Below, in pieces: positions 44,739-52,676 of a DNA stretch of 64,000 nt. The notes below the pieces were generated by a model, which saw only the letters and a list, made by a program, of their open reading frames with translations, was not told where the DNA came from and made no database searches. A program made the translations under genes and the position numbers. Origin of the DNA: an uncultured Streptococcus sp. (GTDB lineage Bacteria; Bacillota; Bacilli; Lactobacillales; Streptococcaceae). The first letter of the stretch is position 1; every line of letters starts with the position of its first letter. Where the stretch lies: positions 1-64,000 of the forward strand of contig NZ_CABFMF010000055.1 of NCBI RefSeq assembly GCF_901875575.1, written 5' to 3'.

Positions 44739-45430
44739 GTAAGTATTTTTTCTGCTTCTTGTACTAAAAATAGTTCCAAGATTTTCTTTGTTAACGTAAT
44801 CGCTGCTGATAAGGCTAGGGAAACGATTAAATAATTAGCTACTAAGCCATGATCCCCAACCAATGGTGGTTTTGTTAGGAATCCGTAATCTCCACCTGTT
44901 ACTAAATTGACCACAAAAATTAAGGCATTTAGGGCAAAGGTCATGAGAAAAATTCTTTTTACATCTAGCATTCTCGCATCGTACTGTCTCAATAGATAAA
45001 CTAATGAGTTCCCCAAGAGAGCTAAGTGCCCAAAAATAAAGGACAAAATCGCAATATGTGGGAAAGGGTAGGCATCTGGCACTGGATAAACAAAGGCTGC
45101 TAATGTCCCAAATGTTCCCAACAATGCAAAATACTGCCGATATTTGGACTTGCCAGGAAGCAAAAGTACCACAAACATGGCCATACGGCAATGGTAAAAG
45201 GGTAAGCTTTCTGATAGTGGCATATGATTGACCCAATACCAGCCATAAAGTAGGATCAACTGAACAGCTTGCAAGATTTGGAAAAATCGTTGGTAAACCT
45301 TCTTTTCACGATAGCGATAGGCTGTATAAAAGGTTAAGGCTAAAAGCGTAAATAGGCTAACATACCAAAAAAGATCAAACTTGGGTGGCTCTGTTGCCTG
45401 AGTCGTAAAGAAAATATCCCATAAATTCAT
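44726..45430 (-). CDS. TIGR02206/YwaF-family integral membrane protein
   Basis: 234 residues with six to seven transmembrane helices. The conserved helix-loop pattern SLPFYHCRMAMFVVLLLPG, the loop YPVPDAYPFPHIAILSFIFGH and the late TKPPLVG segment fit the YwaF family (TIGR02206), whose function is unknown. Single gene with its own terminator between ftsA and a Nudix gene. Confidence 0.85.
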   Translation of the reverse strand: MNLWDIFFTTQATEPPKFDLFWYVSLFTLLALTFYTAYRYREKKVYQRFFQILQAVQLILLYGWYWVNHMPLSESLPFYHCRMAMFVVLLLPGKSKYRQYFALLGTFGTLAAFVYPVPDAYPFPHIAILSFIFGHLALLGNSLVYLLRQYDARMLDVKRIFLMTFALNALIFVVNLVTGGDYGFLTKPPLVGDHGLVANYLIVSLALSAAITLTKKILELFLVQEAEKILTKKA

Positions 45431-45520
45431 CTAGTCTTCCTCATAATTCAAAATTTTCCTGCATATTATTATACCATGCTATTTGTCAAAAACGGATTTA
45501 GAAATACGATAATCATCTTC

Positions 45521-46132
45521 TTAGTCAAAATATTGCTCCCTCTTACCTTGATAAACCTGCCAAAGAATCTCTATTTGCTCTTTGGTAATGCGTTTTTCAG
45601 ATAAGTTCGGCAGTTGGTCAATGGCAAAAAATTGAAGGTCAGCAATTTCTTGATTTTCTTGGAATTGTCCATCAAGAAGCTTACATTCAAAGACAAATTT
45701 TGTATAGTGTTTGCTCTGTAGTTGGAAACGATTGGTATCAAAAACTGCAAGTAACCTTTCAGCTTTTGCTGTAAAACCTGTTTCTTCTTCAATTTCCTTG
45801 AGAATATTTTCAGTTGGAGAATAGCCAACCTCACCAAAGCCACCTGGTAAAGCCCAACTATCCTCTCCTTGTCCCAGAACCAGACAAATTTTTTCATCCT
45901 CAACTATCCAAGCACGGACGTCCATTAAAGGAGTCGCATAAGCAGACGTTGGTTTCAAGACTTCTGCTACTTCTTCTGCATCAAGGTCTGATGCTTGATT
46001 CAACATTTCTCCTAACAGACTTCGCAAGTCTTCGTAGCGCTCACGGTCAAAAGAATCTTTTGTAAAGGTTAATCCAGTATCTGTAATGGCAATCATTCTT
46101 TGCAAATACTTGACAAAATCACTTGTCTTCAT
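45521..46132 (-). CDS. Nudix hydrolase with N-terminal Nudix_hydro domain
   Basis: 203 residues. Residues 1-65 form the helical N-terminal domain seen in PF12535-type Nudix proteins. The Nudix box is at about 97-120: GGFGEVGYSPTENILKEIEE then ETGF. It has Tyr in place of the usual Glu and Lys for Arg relative to the strict consensus, which is common in this subfamily. The catalytic EEET core is intact. It likely cleaves a nucleoside diphosphate-linked compound. The start overlaps the murF 3' end by 14 bp, so the two are co-transcribed. Confidence 0.88.
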   Translation of the reverse strand: MKTSDFVKYLQRMIAITDTGLTFTKDSFDRERYEDLRSLLGEMLNQASDLDAEEVAEVLKPTSAYATPLMDVRAWIVEDEKICLVLGQGEDSWALPGGFGEVGYSPTENILKEIEEETGFTAKAERLLAVFDTNRFQLQSKHYTKFVFECKLLDGQFQENQEIADLQFFAIDQLPNLSEKRITKEQIEILWQVYQGKREQYFD

Positions 46133-47492
46133 TTTCTAAACTTTCTACCAGCTTGGCTAGATTCATAGAGTTAGAGCCTTTGAGCAGGATTTGGTCATTA
46201 GCTCCAAGGCTTTCTTTAACCTGCTTAACGAAGTCTTCAAATTGATCTTGGTCTTCTGTTTTCTTGAAGTAGTAAACATGGCCGATTGGGAACATTTGAC
46301 TGGCAAGTTGGGCTAATCCTGCAATATCTTCTCCATAGAAAATAACGGTATCAAGCACATCGGGAGAAAGGCTCAAAATCATTTGATTATGGAGTTGAAC
46401 AGACTGGTCACCGAGTTCCTTCATATCCGCCAACACTGCGATTTTCTTACCACCTTCATTGGCTGGAATGGCAGAGAAAGTCTCTAAAATCAGCTTCATA
46501 GCTGTGGGATTGGCATTGTATACGTCAGACAGAATATCTGCTCCATTGGCTGCTTTCTTCCACTCAGTACGGTTACGTGTTAATTCAAGATGTTGGAAGG
46601 CCTGACGAATTTGCTCCTCTGAAACTCCTTCTTGCAGGGCAACATAAGATGCAATCATAGCATTGGTGGCATTGTACTTACCTGTAACAGGCAAATCAAG
46701 AGGTTGAACTAAGAAATTAGTCTTAAATGTTAAATTGTCCTTACGCTCTATCAAGTCGGTAATTTCCAGCTCTGCTCCCTGACCAAAACGAATCACCTTT
46801 TTATCAGTAGGCAAGTAGTCCTCTACAATAGGATCAGCTGGCGCCAAAAGCAACGAACCTGAAGCCATACCATCTGCAATTTGCATTTTTCCTTTAGCAA
46901 TCTCTGAACGGTCTTTGAAAAAGGCCAAATGAGCCTCTCCAACCAGGGTCACGATGGCTGTTTTTGGATGAGCCAATTCTGACAAGAGATGAATATCGCC
47001 TAAGTGATCCTGTCCCATCTCTAATACCAACTTTTCTGTCCCCTCAGCCATGTGAAGAACCGTGTAGGGGAGGCCAATTTCGTTATTGTAGTTCCCTTGT
47101 GTTTTGTAGGTCTTGTATCTTGTTGATAGCAAGTGCGCCAACATATCCTTAGTCGTCGTCTTGCCATTCGAACCTGTAACAGCAAAGACATCAACAGCCG
47201 TTTTCTCAAGATAGTAGGCAGCTAGGGTTTGAAATGCAGTCAATACGTCATCTACTAGAATGTAGGGATGATTTGTAACCTCTTTCTCAGACAAGGTTAC
47301 TGCTGCACCATTTTCAAAGGCTGTTTCGATAAAGTCGTGACCATCACGCGCACCTTTGAGTGGCACAAATAAGTCCCCTGCCCCAATCAAACGACTGTCA
47401 AACTCAGGCTTTTCTAACTGGGCGTTCGCAAAGAGACTGACATCATTTTTAGCCCCAACAGCTTGGGCAACTTCATGGATTGTTAATTTCAT
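46119..47492 (-). CDS. murF: UDP-N-acetylmuramoyl-tripeptide--D-alanyl-D-alanine ligase
   Basis: 457 residues. MurF adds D-Ala-D-Ala (from Ddl, next upstream) to UDP-MurNAc-tripeptide in the cytoplasm. ATP loop GSNGKTTTKD at 107-116, followed by YNNEIGLP, and the ligase C-terminal domain with NANPTAMKLILETF. ATG 47492 is preceded by AAAGGAG. A large hairpin with T-run separates it from ddl, so read-through or a separate promoter may set its level. Confidence 0.97.
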   Translation of the reverse strand: MKLTIHEVAQAVGAKNDVSLFANAQLEKPEFDSRLIGAGDLFVPLKGARDGHDFIETAFENGAAVTLSEKEVTNHPYILVDDVLTAFQTLAAYYLEKTAVDVFAVTGSNGKTTTKDMLAHLLSTRYKTYKTQGNYNNEIGLPYTVLHMAEGTEKLVLEMGQDHLGDIHLLSELAHPKTAIVTLVGEAHLAFFKDRSEIAKGKMQIADGMASGSLLLAPADPIVEDYLPTDKKVIRFGQGAELEITDLIERKDNLTFKTNFLVQPLDLPVTGKYNATNAMIASYVALQEGVSEEQIRQAFQHLELTRNRTEWKKAANGADILSDVYNANPTAMKLILETFSAIPANEGGKKIAVLADMKELGDQSVQLHNQMILSLSPDVLDTVIFYGEDIAGLAQLASQMFPIGHVYYFKKTEDQDQFEDFVKQVKESLGANDQILLKGSNSMNLAKLVESLENEDK

Positions 47493-47504
47493 TTTTACTC
47501 CTTT

Positions 47505-47567
47505 AAAAAGGGTTGAAGTCCGAGAACTCTAGTCACCTTGCAGTGATGGTTCTGGCTTCTACCCTCT
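47505..47567 (-). terminator. Hairpin with T-run between ddl and murF (terminator or attenuator)
   Basis: Minus strand: GGGTAGAAG...CCAGAAC pairs with GTTCTCGG...ACTTCAACCC and runs into TTTTT just before the murF ribosome binding site. Its position inside a two-gene pathway unit suggests partial termination. Confidence 0.6.
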
Positions 47568-47575
47568 CTTTCAGT

Positions 47576-48619
47576 TTATAGCAAGTGCGCTTCGCGCTTG
47601 TCAAAACTTTCTTTAGCAAGATTAACTAAACGCTCAATTAGTTCTGGATAAGTGATTCCCATATTATCCCAAAGCAATGGATACATAGACCATTTGGTAA
47701 AGCCGGGCATAGTATTGAGTTCGTTGAGGAAAATCTCTCCCTTATCTGTGTAGAAGAAATCACAACGAGACAAGCCTAAACCACCTATTGCGCGGAAGGC
47801 AGCTTCTGCATTTTGGCGCATAACAGCTACTACATCATCACTGACCTTAGCTGGAATATCCATGGTAATCTTGTTATCGATATACTTAGCATCATAATCA
47901 TAGAAGGCAACATCCTTGACCACTTCTCCTGGCAAGGTACTCTGGACATCGTAGTTCCCTAATAGACCAACTTCAATTTCACGAGCATTTACCCCTTGTT
48001 CAACCAAGACTCGGCTGTCATATTTGAAAGCCAACTCTAATGCTTTACGGAGTTCTTCTTGATTTTCAGATTTAGAAATACCGACGCTAGAACCCATGTT
48101 TGAGGGTTTAGTAAATACAGGATAAGTTAATTTAGATTCAACTTCTGAAATTTTTAAATCTAAATTATCCCCCTCAACAATTGCTACATAAGGAACCTGG
48201 GCGATACCAATGGATTCCAAAACTCGCTTGGTTGTAATTTTATCCATGGCTAGACTTGATGACAAGATATTACAGCCAACATAAGGCATCTTAAGAACTT
48301 CTAGAAAACCTTGAACAGAGCCATCTTCTCCCATAGGCCCATGAAGAACCGGAAAAACAACTGCTCCTTCTTCATAGATTGCACTTGGAGCAATTTTCTT
48401 TTCCAAGTCAATGGTTACATTGGTCATAAGGCGTTCATCTTGATTCGGAGTTTGACTAAATTCCTGAGTTTTAATAAAATCACCAGACTGACTAATAAAG
48501 AAGGTCTTGACACAAAAATAATCGTAGTTTACTGCACGCATAATACTTTCAGCTGAGAGTATCGAAACTTCTCTTTCTGCACTACGTCCACCATATAAAA
48601 GAATAATTGTCTGTTTCAT
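47576..48619 (-). CDS. ddl: D-alanine--D-alanine ligase
   Basis: 347 residues, ATP-grasp ligase making D-Ala-D-Ala. It opens MKQTIILLYGGRSAEREVS, has HGPMGEDGSVQG, KPSNMGSSVGISK and the metal-site motif FLNELNTMPGFT. Full length. ATG 48619 follows TAGGACTTTAAT. A TATACT -10 lies about 45 bp upstream. Upstream is a 630-bp gene-free gap instead of the recR-pbp2b pair usual in pneumococcus. Confidence 0.97.
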   Translation of the reverse strand: MKQTIILLYGGRSAEREVSILSAESIMRAVNYDYFCVKTFFISQSGDFIKTQEFSQTPNQDERLMTNVTIDLEKKIAPSAIYEEGAVVFPVLHGPMGEDGSVQGFLEVLKMPYVGCNILSSSLAMDKITTKRVLESIGIAQVPYVAIVEGDNLDLKISEVESKLTYPVFTKPSNMGSSVGISKSENQEELRKALELAFKYDSRVLVEQGVNAREIEVGLLGNYDVQSTLPGEVVKDVAFYDYDAKYIDNKITMDIPAKVSDDVVAVMRQNAEAAFRAIGGLGLSRCDFFYTDKGEIFLNELNTMPGFTKWSMYPLLWDNMGITYPELIERLVNLAKESFDKREAHLL

Positions 48620-49250
48620 ATTAAAGTCCTAATTCTACTATAATTCTTGCTCTTTAGTATACCATATTTGCTTGTTTTTTTGAAACTTGAACTTAATCCT
48701 AATATTTAAGATAGATAAAAAGCGCTCTAAAAGCGCTATAGGGAAATTGATAGTTAATAATATTTTTACTATAACTGAACATTCTATTTCTAAAAGCTAA
48801 CATTGGTGATCAAGAAATAGATCCTTAACAACATTGCTTAAATAACAACTATTACAGAGAGATACAGGTAGATTGTATTTTAGTACAATGTTAAAAACAA
48901 TATACTACTGGATGAATATCTTCCTTCTTTTGTGTGTAAAATCAGGTTACAACAAATACTAGAAGTCGTTTCATAAAACAATTCCTCTATTTAGAAGAAT
49001 GCAGAGCTTATTCTTGGTGAATAAATTCCTACTCGTATACGATAACAATGAGGATAAGTCTTAAGATTTTCTTCTATAAAGAACTTCTTCCATTTTATTG
49101 CATTAGAAAATCCGATCGCTTTTTGTACTTTTATTAAACATTCAATATTAAAAATCGGACTACTTACAGCATTCTAGTATAAAAGGGACTATAAATACTG
49201 TAGTTTAGTGTGAGAGGCAAAACTTACTAAACACAAAGTAAATACCAGTC
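48620..49250. other. 631-bp gap without a recognised gene
   Basis: AT-rich sequence between the ddl promoter and the murN stop. It contains a possible small-RNA unit (48717-48900) and a 60-codon minus-strand open stretch (49173-48994) lacking any start codon or ribosome binding site. An imperfect stem around 49205-49240 (GTTTAGT/ACTAAAC) may end the murMN message. No transposase or known RNA family is recognised. It could be a scar of rearrangement. Confidence 0.5.
48717..48900 (-). ncRNA. Candidate small RNA (promoter plus intrinsic terminator, no clear ORF)
   Basis: Minus strand: TTGTTT (48900-48895), 17-bp spacer, TACAAT (48877-48872). About 150 nt downstream there is an AGCGCT-TTTAG-AGCGCT hairpin followed by TTTT (48737-48717). 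The enclosed region has no ORF with a ribosome binding site; the only ATG frame (34 codons) reads through the terminator. Confidence 0.35.
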
Positions 49251-50483
49251 TTAGCGCCTCAATAATTTCTTAATTAAACTAATCGCTTTAAATTTCAGAG
49301 GTTTCGGATAATAGCGGAAAGTACCTGCTTTACGTACAATATAGCCATTAAAATTTTGTTTAAAGCGTAAAACGCCATCACTTCCATCAAAAACACCTTC
49401 AATACCTAGAAAGTTGTATTTTTGTATGCCACGTTTAATGCTTTCTAACATCACATATTTCTGAAGTACAGCTGGTGCGTAAAACTTATTAAACTCAGTG
49501 TAGGATCCACTGAAGAGATAAGTTGTTTCTTGAGGCATGTACACAAATAAGCTCCCTGCCAATACAACATCTTCATCTCCATATTTTTTAATCAAGTCAC
49601 GTGCTTCTACTTTTCGAACTTCAAAAGTTTCAAATTGACTAGAGTATTCTCTTAATTGATTTTGTTTTTTTTCAGAATGAGGATTTTTGCTCAAATCTAG
49701 TCGCAACTTATCCAGTATTCCTTCTAGTTTAGCCTGTTCACTTTCTAATTTACTCAAATACTCTGAAAAATTCAGTGTAGTAATAAGAAATTCAGCTTGA
49801 TCTCCAAATGCATCATAAAATTTTTCATAGTATTCTAGACTTTTATCACTATATTCTCTACGTTCAGAGGTTGATCTTGTTATATCTTTAAAAATAGATA
49901 GCTCTTCACGTTTTAACTTTTTCAACTGAATGCCAAACGTTTCAGCTTTTTTTACTAGAGGCTTGCCTTTTTTACTAAAACTGTTTAGTAAGTTTTTTTC
50001 GGTTAAATCAGTCAAATCTTTATAGTATAGCCAATCTGGTTCTCCATTAGGATAACCTGTTGTCAAACCTTCAAATTGATAGCCTAGATCAGTCAAAGTA
50101 GTAATAATACCTTTTTCTTCATCACTTATCGCATTACCGTCACTATCAAAAGTTTGGTAAGTTTCATAAGGTTTTACAAGTAGCTCTAATGCACCATTCT
50201 GCTTAGCATATTCTTTTAATTCCGCATAAAAAACTGGAAGAGCATCTTGTTGGGTATAAATCGGCCCCGAATTGAGTTCCATATGCAGACCACCTAGCAT
50301 GGGCAAGCTATAAACCAGAGCTGCAACTTGAGTTTTTCCTTCTTGTTTCAAAGCAAGATAAACAATTTGAGCCCCTCTTTTTTCTAACAAATCCCCCATC
50401 TGGACAGATTGCATAAAGGAACGACAAGAAACCTGATTAGAATAAGTCTGAAACTCTTCTTTTGTGAGTGTTGTTAGTGCCAT
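49251..50483 (-). CDS. murN: Peptidoglycan branched-peptide aminoacyltransferase MurN (FemX family)
   Basis: 410 residues of the FemAB/FemX GNAT-fold type. It opens MALTTLTKEEFQTYSNQV and has a long helical arm (about 245-295, K/E/Q-rich coiled coil) and the C-terminal GSDGVLRFKQNFNGYI family motif. MurN adds the second residue (L-Ala in pneumococcus) of the dipeptide branch on lipid II, using aminoacyl-tRNA. It follows murM by 4 bp. Length agrees with pneumococcal MurN. Confidence 0.94.
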   Translation of the reverse strand: MALTTLTKEEFQTYSNQVSCRSFMQSVQMGDLLEKRGAQIVYLALKQEGKTQVAALVYSLPMLGGLHMELNSGPIYTQQDALPVFYAELKEYAKQNGALELLVKPYETYQTFDSDGNAISDEEKGIITTLTDLGYQFEGLTTGYPNGEPDWLYYKDLTDLTEKNLLNSFSKKGKPLVKKAETFGIQLKKLKREELSIFKDITRSTSERREYSDKSLEYYEKFYDAFGDQAEFLITTLNFSEYLSKLESEQAKLEGILDKLRLDLSKNPHSEKKQNQLREYSSQFETFEVRKVEARDLIKKYGDEDVVLAGSLFVYMPQETTYLFSGSYTEFNKFYAPAVLQKYVMLESIKRGIQKYNFLGIEGVFDGSDGVLRFKQNFNGYIVRKAGTFRYYPKPLKFKAISLIKKLLRR

Positions 50484-50487
50484 ATAC

Positions 50488-51708
50488 TTACTTTCTATGT
50501 TTTTTTCTTAATGTTTTACGGAAATCAAGAGCAAGTCTTAACAGAGGATAGAGAGGATGGGTAGGCATTGTAAATTCACCCAAGTATTCTTCAATCGTTG
50601 GATTAAAATTAGCTTTAAAACGATAGAGTCCACCATCTAAAGTGTTTTCGATTCCTCCTAGATTTTGCCACAAGATTCCACGTTCAAAAGCATAGCGTGC
50701 TGTTTCATACCATGTTAAAATTGGGGCATTATAACGCCTAAAATCATCATCCATACCGGCATACAAATTGACAGAAGAATGACCAAATTCAACAACTAAT
50801 GTTGCAGACAAGGGTGCTTTTGTATAACCTCTATCGATATAGTCCTGTAAGAAAGTTAGTTCCTCTTCTATGCGTTCCTTCTCTTTCAAATGCTCCTGCA
50901 CTTTAGAAGGCTTAGTTGAATCTGTAAACCTTTCTAGCTTAGATTTATTTTTTTCTAATTGCAGAGCCAATTCTTGTGAGCGTTTCGAAAGATCTAGTGT
51001 CGCAAGTGTAATATAAGAATGATTTTTAAAGCTATCTAATAATTTTTTATAGTAATCTTGATTTCTCAAATGGATCTCTTTTCTCTGCTCCGTTTTTTTC
51101 ATCAAAGCTGAAAAAGAATCCAACAACTCTAGTCCACCAACTTGGATTTCAATTCCCTTATTTCGAGCTGTTCGAATCGCTTGTTTTGTTGATTTTGAAA
51201 GGGCATCCTCTCCAAAATAATCCTTATAAATCTTTGCTTGAACCCTAGGTTGAATGGTATCTCCCATATCATTAGTAAGTCCTGACCATTTTACTCCCAA
51301 GTTTTTAAGACTGTCAATGATAGCAAGATTCTCTGGATATTCAATCTTTTCTTGACCTATTAAACTTTGAGAGATACATATACTTGGGTCAAACATAACA
51401 AATACAGCTCGTTTACTATGCGCATATGATTTTATAGACTGAAGAACAAATTCAAGTAGATTTGTATCTTTATAATCTAAAATAGGTCCTCTAGAAATGT
51501 AAAACATTTTATAACCTAATGGAAGAGATTTTATTAGAATGCTAGCAACAGCTACTAGTGTTTCTTCCTTATAAACGCCTAACCTTTCATGTTGCCAATC
51601 AGATTTAACCCCTTGCCAAGCACTAGTCTGTAATATATTAATTAAGGTGTTTTGTTTAACAAAATCATCATGTTCAGATGCCGGTATGCCAATTTTATAG
51701 TGATACAT
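50488..51708 (-). CDS. murM: Peptidoglycan branched-peptide aminoacyltransferase MurM (FemX family)
   Basis: 406 residues, same fold as MurN, with the tRNA-like helical arm (about 235-290), KTKQAIRTARNKGIEI-like central region, WYETARYAFERGILWQNLGG and the C-terminal FKANFNPTIEEYLGEF. MurM attaches L-Ser or L-Ala from charged tRNA to the lipid II lysine; its alleles influence cell wall branching and beta-lactam resistance in pneumococcus. ATG 51708 follows AAAGAGAGTAGACT. A 7-bp inverted repeat (51751-51774) lies upstream. Confidence 0.94.
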   Translation of the reverse strand: MYHYKIGIPASEHDDFVKQNTLINILQTSAWQGVKSDWQHERLGVYKEETLVAVASILIKSLPLGYKMFYISRGPILDYKDTNLLEFVLQSIKSYAHSKRAVFVMFDPSICISQSLIGQEKIEYPENLAIIDSLKNLGVKWSGLTNDMGDTIQPRVQAKIYKDYFGEDALSKSTKQAIRTARNKGIEIQVGGLELLDSFSALMKKTEQRKEIHLRNQDYYKKLLDSFKNHSYITLATLDLSKRSQELALQLEKNKSKLERFTDSTKPSKVQEHLKEKERIEEELTFLQDYIDRGYTKAPLSATLVVEFGHSSVNLYAGMDDDFRRYNAPILTWYETARYAFERGILWQNLGGIENTLDGGLYRFKANFNPTIEEYLGEFTMPTHPLYPLLRLALDFRKTLRKKHRK

Positions 51709-51750
51709 AGTCTACTCTCTTTACAATAGGATTCCATACTATTTTACTAC

Positions 51751-51774
51751 TTTCACTTGAAAAGTCTAGTGAAA
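51751..51774 (-). promoter_or_regulatory. Inverted repeat upstream of murM
   Basis: TTTCACT (51751-51757) and AGTGAAA (51768-51774) form a perfect 7-bp inverted repeat in the estA-murM gap, about 45 bp before the murM ATG. It could be an operator or a weak hairpin. No T-run follows. Confidence 0.35.
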
Positions 51775-51831
51775 ACAAATTTTCATTTTTATTTTTTCAA
51801 TACTGTGAAGATCCTAATTCTGTTTCTTGGA

Positions 51832-52611
51832 CTAACTTAATCTCTCCTCCAAGATGAAATCAATTGATAAGGTTGCTAAAAATCGCTCCAATTGTTTTTC
51901 CCAGTAATACCACTCATGAGTTCCTGAGCTATGGCTATAGCTTATATCAAATCCTAGTTTTTTTAGATTTTTGACTGCTAGATTATTAGCAGCATACAAG
52001 AAATCTTCCTCTCCACACCAGGCCCAAAGTTTGGTTTTTTTATCTGATTTTTTCGAAATACTTTCAAGAGAATAGGAGCTCTTTTCCCAATCTGTAATCT
52101 TTCCAAAAATACCTCTCCAATAGGCAGGAGTCCCTAAATTTTGACTTTCTGGAGAAAAATCTTGAAAACTGAGAGCACCTGAAAAACTTGCCGCATGAGA
52201 AAAATGGTTTGTCGCTAGAGCCAATTTAAAAGAACCATAGCCACCCATGGATAGACCAGCAATAAAGGTCTTTTCACGTTTACTAGTCATATTGGGAAAG
52301 AAACGCTTCATAACCTGAGGCAATTCTTCTGCTAAAGCTGCGTAGTAGTCAAATCCATACTGGGTATCAGTGTACCAACCGTTACTGGTATTAGGCATAA
52401 TAACGATAAGGTTAGTTCCTCTGAGTATGCGTTCGACATTGGTCCTCTTTAACCAACTATTATGATTGCCAGACATCCCGTGTAAAAGATACAAAACGGG
52501 GATATCTTTACAATCTGGTTCTTCCACTCGATTGGCATCAGGGTAGAGGACATTCACTCCCCACTCCATATCCAAAACTTGTGAGTAGTACTCAATGTTC
52601 ATAACTGCCAT
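51832..52611 (-). CDS. estA: Tributyrin esterase EstA
   Basis: 259-residue alpha/beta hydrolase of the esterase D/EstA type. YLLHGMSGNHNSW carries the oxyanion-hole region, Ser121 sits in GLSMGGYGS, and the triad Asp and His lie in WCGEEDF and GTHEWYYW. No signal peptide. It hydrolyses short acyl esters; the pneumococcal enzyme deacetylates sialic acids. Terminators flank it on the rnjB side, and murM follows. Confidence 0.93.
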   Translation of the reverse strand: MAVMNIEYYSQVLDMEWGVNVLYPDANRVEEPDCKDIPVLYLLHGMSGNHNSWLKRTNVERILRGTNLIVIMPNTSNGWYTDTQYGFDYYAALAEELPQVMKRFFPNMTSKREKTFIAGLSMGGYGSFKLALATNHFSHAASFSGALSFQDFSPESQNLGTPAYWRGIFGKITDWEKSSYSLESISKKSDKKTKLWAWCGEEDFLYAANNLAVKNLKKLGFDISYSHSSGTHEWYYWEKQLERFLATLSIDFILEERLS

Positions 52612-52635
52612 ATTTATTCTCCCTTTTTTCTATAA

Positions 52636-52657
52636 GAAAAAGCCGAAACTCGACTTT
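52636..52657 (-). terminator. Terminator after rnjB
   Basis: Minus strand AAAGTCG, AGTTT loop, CGGCTTT (52657-52639), then TTC. It lies 20 bp past the RNase J stop. Confidence 0.65.
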
Positions 52658-52676
52658 CTCTCTACTTATTTTACGA

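Noticed and set aside
45521..46132. An inactive Nudix box (Tyr and Lys at two consensus positions)
   Set aside because: These substitutions are common in this Nudix subfamily and the EExE metal-binding core is intact.
48994..49173. A 60-codon minus-strand open stretch in the gap before ddl
   Set aside because: There is no start codon or ribosome binding site, it is bounded by stops on both sides and has no recognised similarity. At most it is a gene relic.
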